DNA from: an uncultured Clostridia bacterium
Lineage (GTDB): Bacteria > Bacillota > Clostridia > Christensenellales > UBA1242
NCBI GenBank assembly: GCA_944381255.1
Contig: CALWKL010000006.1
Span: forward strand, 1 to 13,529
DNA length: 13,529 nt
Reading direction: 5' to 3'
Shown here piece by piece: positions 7,533 through 13,529 of this stretch. The notes beneath the pieces were generated by a model. That model ran no database searches. It was not told where the DNA came from and saw only the letters and a list, made by a program, of their open reading frames with translations. Each line of letters starts with the position of its first letter. The first letter of the stretch is position 1. Made by a program: the position numbers and the translations under genes.

Positions 7533-7564
7533 AAAAGGCAAGCGATATATAGCGCTTGTTTTTT
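7533..7564 (+). terminator. Terminator after the GNAT gene
   Basis: CAAGCG (7539-7544) pairs with CGCTTG (7553-7558) around an 8-nt AT loop. Upstream A's can pair with the T run at 7559-7564. Confidence 0.8.
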
Positions 7565-7607
7565 ATAAGTGAATGATTTTTCAACATAAATATATAAAAA
7601 TTGATAC

Positions 7608-7615
7608 CATACAAT
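7608..7615 (+). promoter_or_regulatory. Possible sigma-E-type -10 upstream of hpf
   Basis: CATACAAT is an exact match to the Bacillus sigma-E -10 consensus. An ATA-rich stretch lies at a plausible -35 distance (7585-7593), but the match there is loose and the region is very AT-rich. Tentative second promoter. Confidence 0.2.
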
Positions 7616-7646
7616 ATTAATTTATTCAAATTTTTACTGTGTTCGA

Positions 7647-7675
7647 TTGCCAAAAATCTTTATTTTTGGTATAAT
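7647..7675 (+). promoter_or_regulatory. Strong extended -10 promoter of hpf
   Basis: TTGCCA (7647-7652), a 17-bp spacer and TATAAT (7670-7675), preceded by TG at 7667-7668 (extended -10). The start codon follows 27 bases later, behind a G-rich binding site (AAAGGGGGG, 7686-7694). Confidence 0.82.
7650..7669. repeat. Perfect palindrome inside the hpf promoter spacer
   Basis: CCAAAAAT (7650-7657) and ATTTTTGG (7662-7669) form a perfect 8-bp inverted repeat with a 4-bp centre. It overlaps the end of the -35 and abuts the -10, which is a typical repressor operator position. The binding protein is unknown. Confidence 0.6.
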
Positions 7676-7702
7676 ATACCCGTATAAAGGGGGGCTAACA
7701 TT

Positions 7703-8239
7703 ATGCAAATTCAAATTATGTCAAAAAATTACAAAGTCAGCGAAAAACTAGAAAACATTATTAGAGAAAAAGTTGCAAAACTTGACCGCTACTTTGAGGA
7801 CTCAGCCAGTGCAAAAGTTGTGTGCAGTAAGACTAAGGATACCTACAAGTTAGAGTTGACTATAGTAGACAAAGGCTTGCTATTCCGTAGTGAAGTCTCT
7901 AGCGACAATATGTACCAGAATATAGACTTGGCTTTGCCAAAGCTAGAGCGCCAAGTTGTAAAATACTCTACTAAGGCAAAAGATAAGTTGCGCAAGGCTA
8001 GTAGTATCAAGGGGCTATTATTTAATGATGATGAGTTCGACTTTAAGCCAGAGGAGTGCAAAGTCAGCCGTTCAAAGAATTTCACTATCAATCCACTAAC
8101 CGAGACCGAAGCTATTATGGAACTAGAAAATTCTGACCACGATTTTTATGTTTTCTTAAACCCTAGAACTGGTAAGGTAAATGTAATCTATAAGCGCTAT
8201 GAAGGCGATTATGGTATTATTGACCCAGACTATGAGTAG
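7703..8239 (+). CDS. hpf: Long-form ribosome hibernation promoting factor
   Basis: HPF binds the 30S subunit and, in its long form, dimerises ribosomes into inactive 100S particles in stationary phase or stress. The N-terminal domain (residues 1-100) has the beta-alpha-beta start MQIQIMSKNYKVSEKLENII, then KVAKLDRYFED and LELTIVDKGLLFRSEV, with basic residues on the helices. A linker (about 101-122) leads to the C-terminal dimerisation domain (123-178), with NPLTETEAIMELENSDHDFY and VFLNPRTGKVNVIYKRYEGD, ending GIIDP. The presence of that domain and the length of 178 residues make it the long Gram-positive type. It is monocistronic, with a strong promoter, a palindrome in the spacer and a strong terminator, consistent with tight condition-dependent control. 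Confidence 0.96.
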   Translation: MQIQIMSKNYKVSEKLENIIREKVAKLDRYFEDSASAKVVCSKTKDTYKLELTIVDKGLLFRSEVSSDNMYQNIDLALPKLERQVVKYSTKAKDKLRKASSIKGLLFNDDEFDFKPEECKVSRSKNFTINPLTETEAIMELENSDHDFYVFLNPRTGKVNVIYKRYEGDYGIIDPDYE

Positions 8240-8248
8240 ATGACGAGG

Positions 8249-8285
8249 AGACTATTTGAGTGTAGTACTCATATAGTCTTTTTTT
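8249..8285 (+). terminator. Terminator after hpf
   Basis: AGACTAT (8249-8255) pairs with ATAGTCT (8273-8279). After a single T-T mismatch, TGAGT pairs with ACTCA around the loop GTAGT. A run of T's follows to 8285. Confidence 0.92.
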
Positions 8286-8332
8286 GTTTTTATTTATTGC
8301 CTTTTAACTCTGTTATGAATTTGAAAAACACC

Positions 8333-8371
8333 TATTATAACATTGTATTTGTGCTACAACATATTATAATA
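8333..8371. repeat. Imperfect dyad spanning the murA core promoter
   Basis: Outer arms TATTATAA (8333-8340) and TTATAATA (8364-8371), and inner arms TTGTA (8343-8347) and TACAA (8355-8359), are nested around a 7-nt centre. The gaps between arms differ (2 and 4 bases). The dyad covers both the -35 and the -10. Confidence 0.4.
8343..8370 (+). promoter_or_regulatory. Probable promoter of murA-ftsQ
   Basis: Perfect TATAAT (8365-8370) with TTGTAT (8343-8348) at 16 bp as a weak -35. It leaves a leader of about 35 nt before the TTG start of murA. Confidence 0.55.
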
Positions 8372-8411
8372 TGATGCTTTGTGCAAAAAATTTAAGATTT
8401 AGAGGTGCTTT

Positions 8412-9662
8412 TTGAAATACATAATAACAGGTGGTTACAAAATAGATGGTAAGATTTCTGTGGATTGTGCAAAAAATGCGTATTTACCAATCTTGGCTGG
8501 TTCTATAATGTGTAACGGAGAAATACTTTTACATAAATGTCCTAAGTTTAGCGATGTTGAAAATATGTGTTCCATTTTAAAAACTTTGGGATTAAAATTA
8601 AAATCTGAGGGCGACACTCTGGTGATAGATGGCAGTAATGCTAAGCCAAATTTTGTGCCAGTGGAGACAGCCAAATTATTGCGTTCATCAATATTCACTA
8701 TGGGGGCAATGCTTGCTAGATTTAGACGCGCAAGGCTAGCTTACCCAGGAGGGTGCGATATTGGTTTGAGGCCTATCAATCTGCATCTTAAAGGGTTGCG
8801 TGCGATGGGGGTCAAGATTACAGAAAATCACGGTATACTAAATTGCGATGCTTCCAATCTTCATGGTGGTAGAGTGGTATTAGATTTTCCTAGTGTAGGG
8901 GCGACAGAAAATTTGATGATGTGTGCGACTCTAGGGCATGAGCATACTACTATTTTAAATGTTGCTCGTGAACCAGAAATTGTTGACTTAGCGAATTTTT
9001 TGAATAGCTGTGGAGCAAAAATATCTGGAGCAGGTACTAGCACTATTGAGATAGAGGGGGTAGAGAAGCTTGGTGGTACTGAATACACACCAATAGGCGA
9101 TAGAATAATAGCAGGTACATATTTAATCGCAGCAGCGATTACAGGTGGCAGAATTGAGGTGTCTGGTTGCAATCCGCAATTTTTTGCAAGTTTAATAGAC
9201 AAATTACAGTATTCTGGTTGCGTTTTGACTGTAAAAGATGATAAAATTTATCTAAGAAGTCCAAAAATTTTGAAAAGTGTGGGCTTTGTTGAGACGGCTA
9301 CATATCCAGGGTTCCCTACCGATTTGCAAGCTCAGATTTTGACTATGCTGACAGTCTCTCGTGGTTGCTCAGTTGTTCAAGAGAATCTATTTGAATCTAG
9401 GTACAAATTTGTCCCCGAACTTATTAAAATGGGGGCTAATGTAATTACTCGAGAGCGTACTGCGATTATTGAAGGCGTACCATATCTAAGTGGGGCAGAA
9501 GTATATGCCAAGGATTTGCGTGGGGGTGCTAGTCTTGTATTAGCTGGGTTAAATGCTCATGGGTATACGACAGTTCATGATATAATGCATATTGAGAGGG
9601 GATATTGCGATCTTGACAAAGCGTTGTCTAGCCTAGGGGCTTGTGTAAAGAAAGTGGATTAA
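8412..9662 (+). CDS. murA: UDP-N-acetylglucosamine 1-carboxyvinyltransferase
   Basis: MurA transfers enolpyruvate from phosphoenolpyruvate to UDP-GlcNAc, the first committed step of peptidoglycan synthesis, in the cytoplasm. The 416-residue protein has the expected landmarks: KNAYLPIL with Lys21 and Asn22, Arg91, the catalytic loop YPGGCDIGLRPINLHL with Cys115, Arg120, FPTDLQAQ with Asp304, and HIERGY with Arg396. Because the loop has Cys rather than Asp at position 115, the enzyme is predicted to be fosfomycin-sensitive by target sequence. The usual CAIGARP loop reads CDIGLRP here. The start is TTG 8412: it gives the standard N-terminus (MKYIITGGYKIDG) and has GAGG six bases upstream. ftsQ follows 13 bases after the stop, so the two genes form an operon. 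Whether this is MurA1 or MurA2 cannot be told. Confidence 0.96.
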   Translation: MKYIITGGYKIDGKISVDCAKNAYLPILAGSIMCNGEILLHKCPKFSDVENMCSILKTLGLKLKSEGDTLVIDGSNAKPNFVPVETAKLLRSSIFTMGAMLARFRRARLAYPGGCDIGLRPINLHLKGLRAMGVKITENHGILNCDASNLHGGRVVLDFPSVGATENLMMCATLGHEHTTILNVAREPEIVDLANFLNSCGAKISGAGTSTIEIEGVEKLGGTEYTPIGDRIIAGTYLIAAAITGGRIEVSGCNPQFFASLIDKLQYSGCVLTVKDDKIYLRSPKILKSVGFVETATYPGFPTDLQAQILTMLTVSRGCSVVQENLFESRYKFVPELIKMGANVITRERTAIIEGVPYLSGAEVYAKDLRGGASLVLAGLNAHGYTTVHDIMHIERGYCDLDKALSSLGACVKKVD

Positions 9663-9675
9663 GGGGGTACATAAA

Positions 9676-10449
9676 TTGTCAAAAAACGCAAAAATTGCAA
9701 TTATTGTAGCAGTTGTCGCGTTGATTGCTTTGATTGTGGTATTATCAAGTACTGTGTTTGTGGTCAAGAAAGCAGAGATTGTTTGGTACAAAGATGTTTC
9801 ACAAAACCTAAGTCAAATTGATAATGATACGATTTTAGAAAAAAGTGGCGTACAATCTCAAAGCGTCTTTTTCTTAGACAGAGACAAGGCAATTCAGTCG
9901 CTTGAGTCATCTTATCCAGAAATTAGGGTAATTAATATCGAAGTGGTTTGGCCAAATACACTAAAAATTCATGCAGTGGAGCGCGAACCAGTTTATTGCC
10001 TTAGAGTTAGCGATGATAAATACGCTATTGTAGATGAATATTTCAAAGTACTATCGGTAGAAGATAGTTTTGATAATACCCAAACGAATGCAACCCTAAT
10101 AGATACCGATGCAACTCAAAATCTAAATGTTGTAAGAGGCGATGACATTAATATATTTGGGGCAACTGTTTGGAGTGATATATATTATGCTTTTGCAGAG
10201 ATGGAGCGCGACATTGTAGATTTTCACGCAATTGTTAAGACTGCTCAACTAAGCGAAACTACTATGACAATATTTACTCATCAGGGTACAAAAATTATTT
10301 TAGATAAGCCATTTGCCAATACCAGAGCAAAGATGCGTGCAGGTTTGGGAGTGTTCGATACTCTTACGACTGATGATTATCCTGGTAGTGTAATTCAGGT
10401 TTTTGTAAATAATGACAACGAATTGGAAGCAAGGTATTATACAGAATAA
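9676..10449 (+). CDS. ftsQ: Cell division protein FtsQ/DivIB
   Basis: FtsQ (DivIB in Gram-positives) is a single-pass membrane protein of the divisome that bridges FtsL/DivIC and helps activate septal wall synthesis. Here a very short cytoplasmic end (MSKNAK) is followed by one membrane helix (about residues 7-29), then an extracytoplasmic POTRA domain (about 31-103) and the FtsQ beta domain. The POTRA region shows LEKSGVQSQSVFFLDRDKA, then the very typical segment VWPNTLKIHAVEREP (residues 91-105), followed by YAIVDEYFKVLSV. The start is TTG 9676, eight bases after AAGGGGG; no better start exists and the membrane helix follows directly. At 257 residues the length is normal. It is cotranscribed with murA, a common wall/division pairing, and ends at a strong bidirectional terminator. 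Confidence 0.92.
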   Translation: MSKNAKIAIIVAVVALIALIVVLSSTVFVVKKAEIVWYKDVSQNLSQIDNDTILEKSGVQSQSVFFLDRDKAIQSLESSYPEIRVINIEVVWPNTLKIHAVEREPVYCLRVSDDKYAIVDEYFKVLSVEDSFDNTQTNATLIDTDATQNLNVVRGDDINIFGATVWSDIYYAFAEMERDIVDFHAIVKTAQLSETTMTIFTHQGTKIILDKPFANTRAKMRAGLGVFDTLTTDDYPGSVIQVFVNNDNELEARYYTE

Positions 10450-10484
10450 AAAGAGACACTTGAAGTTTTCAAGTGTCTTTTTAT
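10450..10484. terminator. Bidirectional terminator between ftsQ and alr
   Basis: Perfect 11-bp stem AGACACTTGAA (10454-10464) with TTCAAGTGTCT (10468-10478) and a 3-nt loop. T's follow on the plus strand, and CTCTTTTTATT follows on the minus strand, so it can serve ftsQ and also read-through from the convergent alr. Confidence 0.92.
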
Positions 10485-10518
10485 TAAAACGGCCGTATAA
10501 AGAGGGAAGAAGGGGAGT

Positions 10519-10537
10519 TGGAGGAATGTATCCTCCA
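10519..10537. repeat. GC-rich hairpin in the ftsQ-alr gap
   Basis: TGGAGGA (10519-10525) and TCCTCCA (10531-10537) form a perfect 7-bp stem with loop ATGTA. No T run follows on either strand, so it is not an ordinary terminator. A purine-rich stretch (10497-10526) and the palindrome ACGGCCGT (10489-10496) lie just upstream. The 10485-10594 gap holds no other recognisable feature. Confidence 0.55.
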
Positions 10538-10594
10538 CTATCATAATATAAAATAAGTTATATTTTTGTGCAAAAAAACAAAAAAATTTATTTT

Positions 10595-11644
10595 TTATTG
10601 GGATATTTTTAAATTTGTAAGTATCTCATAAGGTATAGTACCTATGTTGTTTGCTATTACTTCAGCATTTAATTCTGGGGAACTTCCTAAAATTGATACA
10701 TATTCACCTAATTGTATAGGCAAATCGCTAATATCAATGATAGTAGCCTCCATGCAGATTCTTGCTACAATTTTGGCTTTTTTGTTCTTATACATTACAT
10801 AGCCGTTTTTTGCCCACGACCTAGGTAAACCATTTGCGTATCCTATTGCTACTACACCTATACGCATATCTAAATTTGCAATGTTTTCTAGTCCATATCC
10901 AATATATTCGCCTTTTTTGACATTTTGAATAGAAATTAATTTTGCCATAATTGACATTGCAGGGCGTAAATTTTTTTCTCCATATCCATAAAGTCCTATA
11001 CCGGTGCGCACCATATCAAATTGGTACTGAGGGTGAGTAAGAATATTTTGCGTATTAGATATGTGTCTTATTATATTCGCTGGTAAATATTTCATAGCTT
11101 GCAAAAAATTTTTTGCTTGTCTATCTGTGCGATAGCAACGAATATCGTCTCCTGACCCCAAATGACTAAAAACGCCACATAGTGTTGTATTATCACAAGT
11201 TTTTAGCATATCCATAAATATTTTTAAATTTTCATTAATTATTCCGTATCTATTCATTCCCGTGTTAATGGATAGATGAAATTTTGCTCGTAGGTTTAGA
11301 TTTTTTGCTCGTGCATTTAGTAATTTAAGTGTATCAATATCTTGTATACAGAAGGTAACTTGATTTCGTATAGCTTCATTCAACGAGTCTGTATCCAAGG
11401 GCGTCAATACAAGACAATCTCTATTAGGGCAAAGTTTTTTTACACTTATTGCTTCTTTATTAGTAGATACTGCAAAAAAATCTACCTTGTCTTCAATGTT
11501 TTTACAAATGTTTTTTATGCCATGACCATACGCATCACTTTTTACTACTGCACAGAGTTTAGTAGTTTTTTTGAGTTTATTTTTAATATATGAGATATTA
11601 AACTTTAGATTTTCAACATTAATTACTTTGTAACAATTTTTCAT
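10595..11644 (-). CDS. alr: Alanine racemase (fold type III PLP enzyme)
   Basis: The enzyme interconverts L- and D-alanine for peptidoglycan. The PLP lysine is Lys35 in CAVVKSDAYGHG; the second catalytic base, Tyr269, sits in VVAIGYANGLPR; NTGMNRYG (127-134), SHLGSGDD and the MVRTGIGLYGYG block (211-222) complete the barrel, and RICMEATIIDIS lies in the C-terminal beta domain. Several usual residues differ: CMD reads CME, GYADG reads GYANG, DTGM reads NTGM, and the lysine carbamylated in the Geobacillus enzyme corresponds to Ser125. At 349 residues it is short and stops after IPYEILTNLKISQ, before the usual C-terminal RVPR-Y segment. Other amino acids such as serine are possible substrates. 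ATG has AAGGA seven bases upstream. It is the only minus-strand gene, divergent from pgi; I see no convincing promoter for it. Confidence 0.9.
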   Translation of the reverse strand: MKNCYKVINVENLKFNISYIKNKLKKTTKLCAVVKSDAYGHGIKNICKNIEDKVDFFAVSTNKEAISVKKLCPNRDCLVLTPLDTDSLNEAIRNQVTFCIQDIDTLKLLNARAKNLNLRAKFHLSINTGMNRYGIINENLKIFMDMLKTCDNTTLCGVFSHLGSGDDIRCYRTDRQAKNFLQAMKYLPANIIRHISNTQNILTHPQYQFDMVRTGIGLYGYGEKNLRPAMSIMAKLISIQNVKKGEYIGYGLENIANLDMRIGVVAIGYANGLPRSWAKNGYVMYKNKKAKIVARICMEATIIDISDLPIQLGEYVSILGSSPELNAEVIANNIGTIPYEILTNLKISQ

Positions 11645-11685
11645 AATAAATTCCTTAAAATTTTTGATATTTCAAATAAATTTTA

Positions 11686-11714
11686 TTGACACAGATAAAT
11701 TACAATAATATAAT
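11686..11714 (+). promoter_or_regulatory. Full-consensus promoter of pgi
   Basis: TTGACA (11686-11691), exactly 17 bp, TATAAT (11709-11714): a perfect sigma-A promoter, only 20 bases before the start codon. It also shows why the in-frame TTG at 11686 is not a start. Confidence 0.9.
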
Positions 11715-11733
11715 AAAATTAAGCGAGGTAATT

Positions 11734-13116
11734 ATGGCTAATAACAAATTTATTTATGATTATACCAACCTTTTAAGTGAAAGAATTGGTAAAGAAAATG
11801 GAATTAATTTAGAAGATTTAAATAAAATACAAGATAAAATTGATGATGCTTTTGATACAGTGTTTTCAAATCCTACTTTAGAGCATAAATGTGTGTGTGA
11901 AAATTTGGATAACGTGGATTTGAGTAAAATAAAATCATTGGCTAAAGATATACGAGGCAATTTTGAAAATTTTATAGTACTTGGAATAGGTGGTTCATCA
12001 CTAGGTAGTGATGCTTTGTTTACTGCACTTTCTAAAAGTGGATACAATCTATTGCCTGCTGACAAGCGTAATGGGCCTAGATTTTTTGTCGTAGATAGTA
12101 TTGCTCCAGATATTTTTATTGATTTAATTAATAATTTGGATTTGACAAAAACAATGTTTTGTGTAGTAAGTAAAAGTGGTAAGACAACAGAAACTATGAC
12201 TCAATTTTTTTATACCCAAAAGCGCTGTGAGGAGTTGTTAGGCGAAAGTTGGAAGGAGCATTTTGTAGTTTTAACTGATGAGACTGATAACTTTTTGAAT
12301 AATTTTGCATTAGAGCACAATTTAAAAGTTATGTATATTCCAACATTATTGGGTGGTAGATATTCTGTCCTTAGTGCCGTTGGACTATTACCAGCAGCGG
12401 TTCTGGGATATGATATAGATGCTATCATAGCTGGAGCAAAATCAATGCTTGCGCAGTCACAAAATCGTAATGTACTTGAAAATGCCCCTTTGCTTAGTGC
12501 TGTACTGAATTACTTAAATTATCAAAATGGTAAGAAAATTAGCATCTTGATTCCTTATACTGACAAATTAAATATGTTCGATGATTGGTATTGTCAACTT
12601 TGGGGAGAAAGTATAGGTAGAGATTTGGACAAAGATGGCAACAAACTTTGTGGGGACGCAAGGGTAGGTCAGACACCAATACAAGTTACAGGTCCTAGCG
12701 TGCAACACAGTCAATTTCAATTATACCTTGAAGGACTTGATGACAAGGTGATAACTTTTATCGGTGTAAATAATTATGCTACCGACGACAATTTGCCTAA
12801 GAATTTGGATAAGCTGTTTGGTGAACATGTAACAGATGGACGCACTTTTGGTGATTTGTTGGGGATAGAGAGAATGGCATCTACCGAAGCTCTCGTGCAG
12901 TACTCTAAGCCAAGTGAGACAATATTGATTGACCATATCGATGAAGAAGGTATGGGTAAATTATTTATGTTCTTTATGCTAAAGATGATGTTTTCTGGTG
13001 CGTTGCTTGGTATCAATCCGTTTGGACAACCTGCTGTCGAAAGTATCAAGAAAGGGGTAGCAAATATGCTAAAAGGGCAAGAAGTTTTCCAGAGCAGGAA
13101 TAAAATAGAGTTATAA
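11734..13116 (+). CDS. pgi: Glucose-6-phosphate isomerase
   Basis: Pgi interconverts glucose 6-phosphate and fructose 6-phosphate in glycolysis and supplies fructose 6-phosphate for amino-sugar and wall precursors. The 460-residue protein is of the compact bacterial type. Visible landmarks are the sugar-phosphate loop GIGGSSLGSDAL (84-95), the SIS motif SKSGKTTET (146-154), the family signature LLGGRYSVLSAVGLLP (205-220), the catalytic region QLWGESIGRD with Glu292, His325 in SVQHSQFQ, and the second signature GINPFGQPAVESIKKG (426-441), where FGQPAVE replaces the usual FDQPGVE. ATG 11734 has GAGG five bases upstream. It is transcribed alone from a perfect consensus promoter. No strong terminator follows, only AT-rich self-complementary sequence near 13127-13147, so some read-through toward the tRNA gene is possible. 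Confidence 0.96.
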   Translation: MANNKFIYDYTNLLSERIGKENGINLEDLNKIQDKIDDAFDTVFSNPTLEHKCVCENLDNVDLSKIKSLAKDIRGNFENFIVLGIGGSSLGSDALFTALSKSGYNLLPADKRNGPRFFVVDSIAPDIFIDLINNLDLTKTMFCVVSKSGKTTETMTQFFYTQKRCEELLGESWKEHFVVLTDETDNFLNNFALEHNLKVMYIPTLLGGRYSVLSAVGLLPAAVLGYDIDAIIAGAKSMLAQSQNRNVLENAPLLSAVLNYLNYQNGKKISILIPYTDKLNMFDDWYCQLWGESIGRDLDKDGNKLCGDARVGQTPIQVTGPSVQHSQFQLYLEGLDDKVITFIGVNNYATDDNLPKNLDKLFGEHVTDGRTFGDLLGIERMASTEALVQYSKPSETILIDHIDEEGMGKLFMFFMLKMMFSGALLGINPFGQPAVESIKKGVANMLKGQEVFQSRNKIEL

Positions 13117-13160
13117 TTTTAGCTTGTTTTTAAAAATTTTTTAAAATTCTCAAAAAACAC

Positions 13161-13189
13161 TTGAAATGTGTAAATCTTTGTGATATACT
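13161..13189 (+). promoter_or_regulatory. Promoter of tRNA-Lys
   Basis: TTGAAA (13161-13166), 17 bp, TATACT (13184-13189) with TG at 13181-13182 (extended -10). A perfect inverted repeat TATACTA (13184-13190)/TAGTATA (13194-13200) starts at the -10. The predicted start lies some 10-15 bases before the mature tRNA. Confidence 0.75.
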
Positions 13190-13208
13190 ATTTTAGTATA
13201 TTTCACGA

Positions 13209-13284
13209 GGACAATTAGCTCAGTTGGTAGAGCAACTGACTCTTAATCAGTGGGTCCAGGGTTCGAGTCCCTGATTGTCCACCA
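13209..13284 (+). tRNA. tRNA-Lys (anticodon CUU)
   Basis: A complete cloverleaf: acceptor GGACAAT (13209-13215) pairs perfectly with ATTGTCC (13274-13280), discriminator A, and an encoded CCA end (13282-13284). The D loop holds AGCTCAGTTGGTAGAGC and the T arm holds GGTTCGAGTCC. The anticodon stem ACTGA/TCAGT encloses the loop CTCTTAA, giving anticodon CUU (13242-13244), which reads AAG lysine codons. It has its own promoter and terminator and no adjacent tRNA in the window. Confidence 0.97.
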
Positions 13285-13285
13285 G

Positions 13286-13320
13286 AAACTCCTTTATTTT
13301 AAAGGGGTTTATTTATTTTT
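13286..13320 (+). terminator. Terminator after tRNA-Lys
   Basis: AAACTCCTTT (13286-13295) pairs with AAAGGGGTTT (13301-13310) with one G-U pair and a 5-nt loop, starting two bases after the CCA. ATTTATTTTT follows. Confidence 0.85.
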
Positions 13321-13332
13321 ATATAACTATTT

Positions 13333-13462
13333 TTGCCTAATAAAATTTTTGAATTGCCTAATAAATTTGTGTTTTTATATTAAATTTTTGACTATTCAAA
13401 ATCTTATAAAAATGCAAATTTTTTATAAAAAATAGCGCCTGCCTAATAAATTGCCTAATAAA
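13333..13462 (+). repeat. Four copies of TTGCCTAATAAA in a gene-free AT-rich stretch
   Basis: TTGCCTAATAAA occurs at 13333-13344, 13354-13365 and 13451-13462. An 11-base match (TGCCTAATAAA) at 13440-13450 directly abuts the last copy. Core-to-core distances are 21, 85 and 12 bp. Between the pairs lies an AT inverted repeat, TTATAAAAA (13404-13412)/TTTTTATAA (13420-13428). No gene is visible here. Confidence 0.7.
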
Positions 13463-13470
13463 AATATAAA

Positions 13471-13510
13471 AAATGGACTATGAGTTTTTATCTCATAGCC
13501 CATTTTTCTT
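13471..13510. terminator. Hairpin terminator at the right edge
   Basis: AAATGGACTATGAG (13471-13484) pairs with CTCATAGCCCATTT (13492-13505) with one A-C mismatch and a 7-nt loop. T's follow on the plus strand, and the A-rich left side gives T's on the minus strand, so it may terminate a minus-strand gene lying beyond the window. Confidence 0.75.
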
Positions 13511-13529
13511 ACATCTCAAAATCTTTTTT

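Noticed and set aside
10526..10546. Six-codon frame starting at ATG 10526 behind GGAGG-like sequence
   Set aside because: The GGAGG is only one base from the ATG and lies inside the hairpin; six codons give no support for a gene.
10560..10600. Frameshift at the 3' end of alr hiding the missing C-terminal RVPR-Y segment
   Set aside because: No frame just downstream encodes such residues; the sequence becomes A/T homopolymer-rich non-coding DNA.
11686..11733. TTG 11686 as the pgi start, adding 16 residues
   Set aside because: This TTG is the first part of the -35 hexamer of a perfect promoter; ATG 11734 has a ribosome site and gives the normal length.
13209..13284. tRNA-Lys as an integration site of a mobile element
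   Set aside because: No integrase and no direct repeat of the tRNA 3' end are visible in the window.
13250..13435. 61-codon plus-strand frame overlapping the tRNA
   Set aside because: It starts inside the tRNA gene, crosses its terminator and encodes an AT-driven Phe/Leu/Ile string.
13333..13462. CRISPR array made of the four 12-mers
   Set aside because: Repeats are too short, spacing is irregular (21, 85, 12 bp) and no cas gene is near.

Overview
This AT-rich window reads as a chromosomal segment of a Gram-positive, low-GC bacterium, most likely an uncultured Clostridia-type Firmicute. The evidence is a SpoVB-type flippase, a long-form ribosome hibernation factor, a neighbouring DUF421/DUF4363 pair, DivIB/FtsQ directly behind murA, strong Shine-Dalgarno sites, some TTG starts, and short intergenic gaps with U-tailed hairpin terminators. 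The genus cannot be fixed from sequence alone. No transposase, integrase, phage gene or CRISPR array is visible.

Layout. (1) 1-2223: the 3' part of an unrecognised two-pass membrane protein with two coiled coils around a Pro/Gln/Glu-rich linker that repeats an acidic-x-Phe motif about twelve times. It ends at a terminator. (2) 2382-2981: a monocistronic LemA-family protein with its own promoter and terminator. (3) 3108-6096: a likely four-gene operon of a small double-LysM protein, SpoVB, DUF421 (YetF-like) and DUF4363, closed by a strong terminator. (4) 6260-7522: a YghO-like GNAT acyltransferase. (5) 7703-8239: long HPF, behind a strong promoter with a perfect palindrome in its spacer. (6) 8412-10449: murA-ftsQ, with murA's promoter inside an imperfect dyad. 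(7) 10595-11644, minus strand: alanine racemase, convergent with ftsQ and divergent from pgi. (8) 11734-13116: glucose-6-phosphate isomerase behind a perfect consensus promoter. (9) 13209-13284: tRNA-Lys(CUU) with encoded CCA, followed by a terminator and about 200 bp of very AT-rich DNA holding four copies of a 12-mer.

Taken together, much of the window concerns the cell envelope: lipid-linked precursor flipping (SpoVB), cell wall binding (LysM), the first committed step of peptidoglycan synthesis (MurA), division-site assembly (FtsQ/DivIB) and D-alanine supply (Alr). Pgi, HPF and the tRNA are housekeeping genes.

The least explained parts are the first protein, the palindromes in the hpf and murA promoters, the racemase with several changed active-site-region residues and a short C-terminus, the hairpin between ftsQ and alr, and the 12-mer cluster at the right end.
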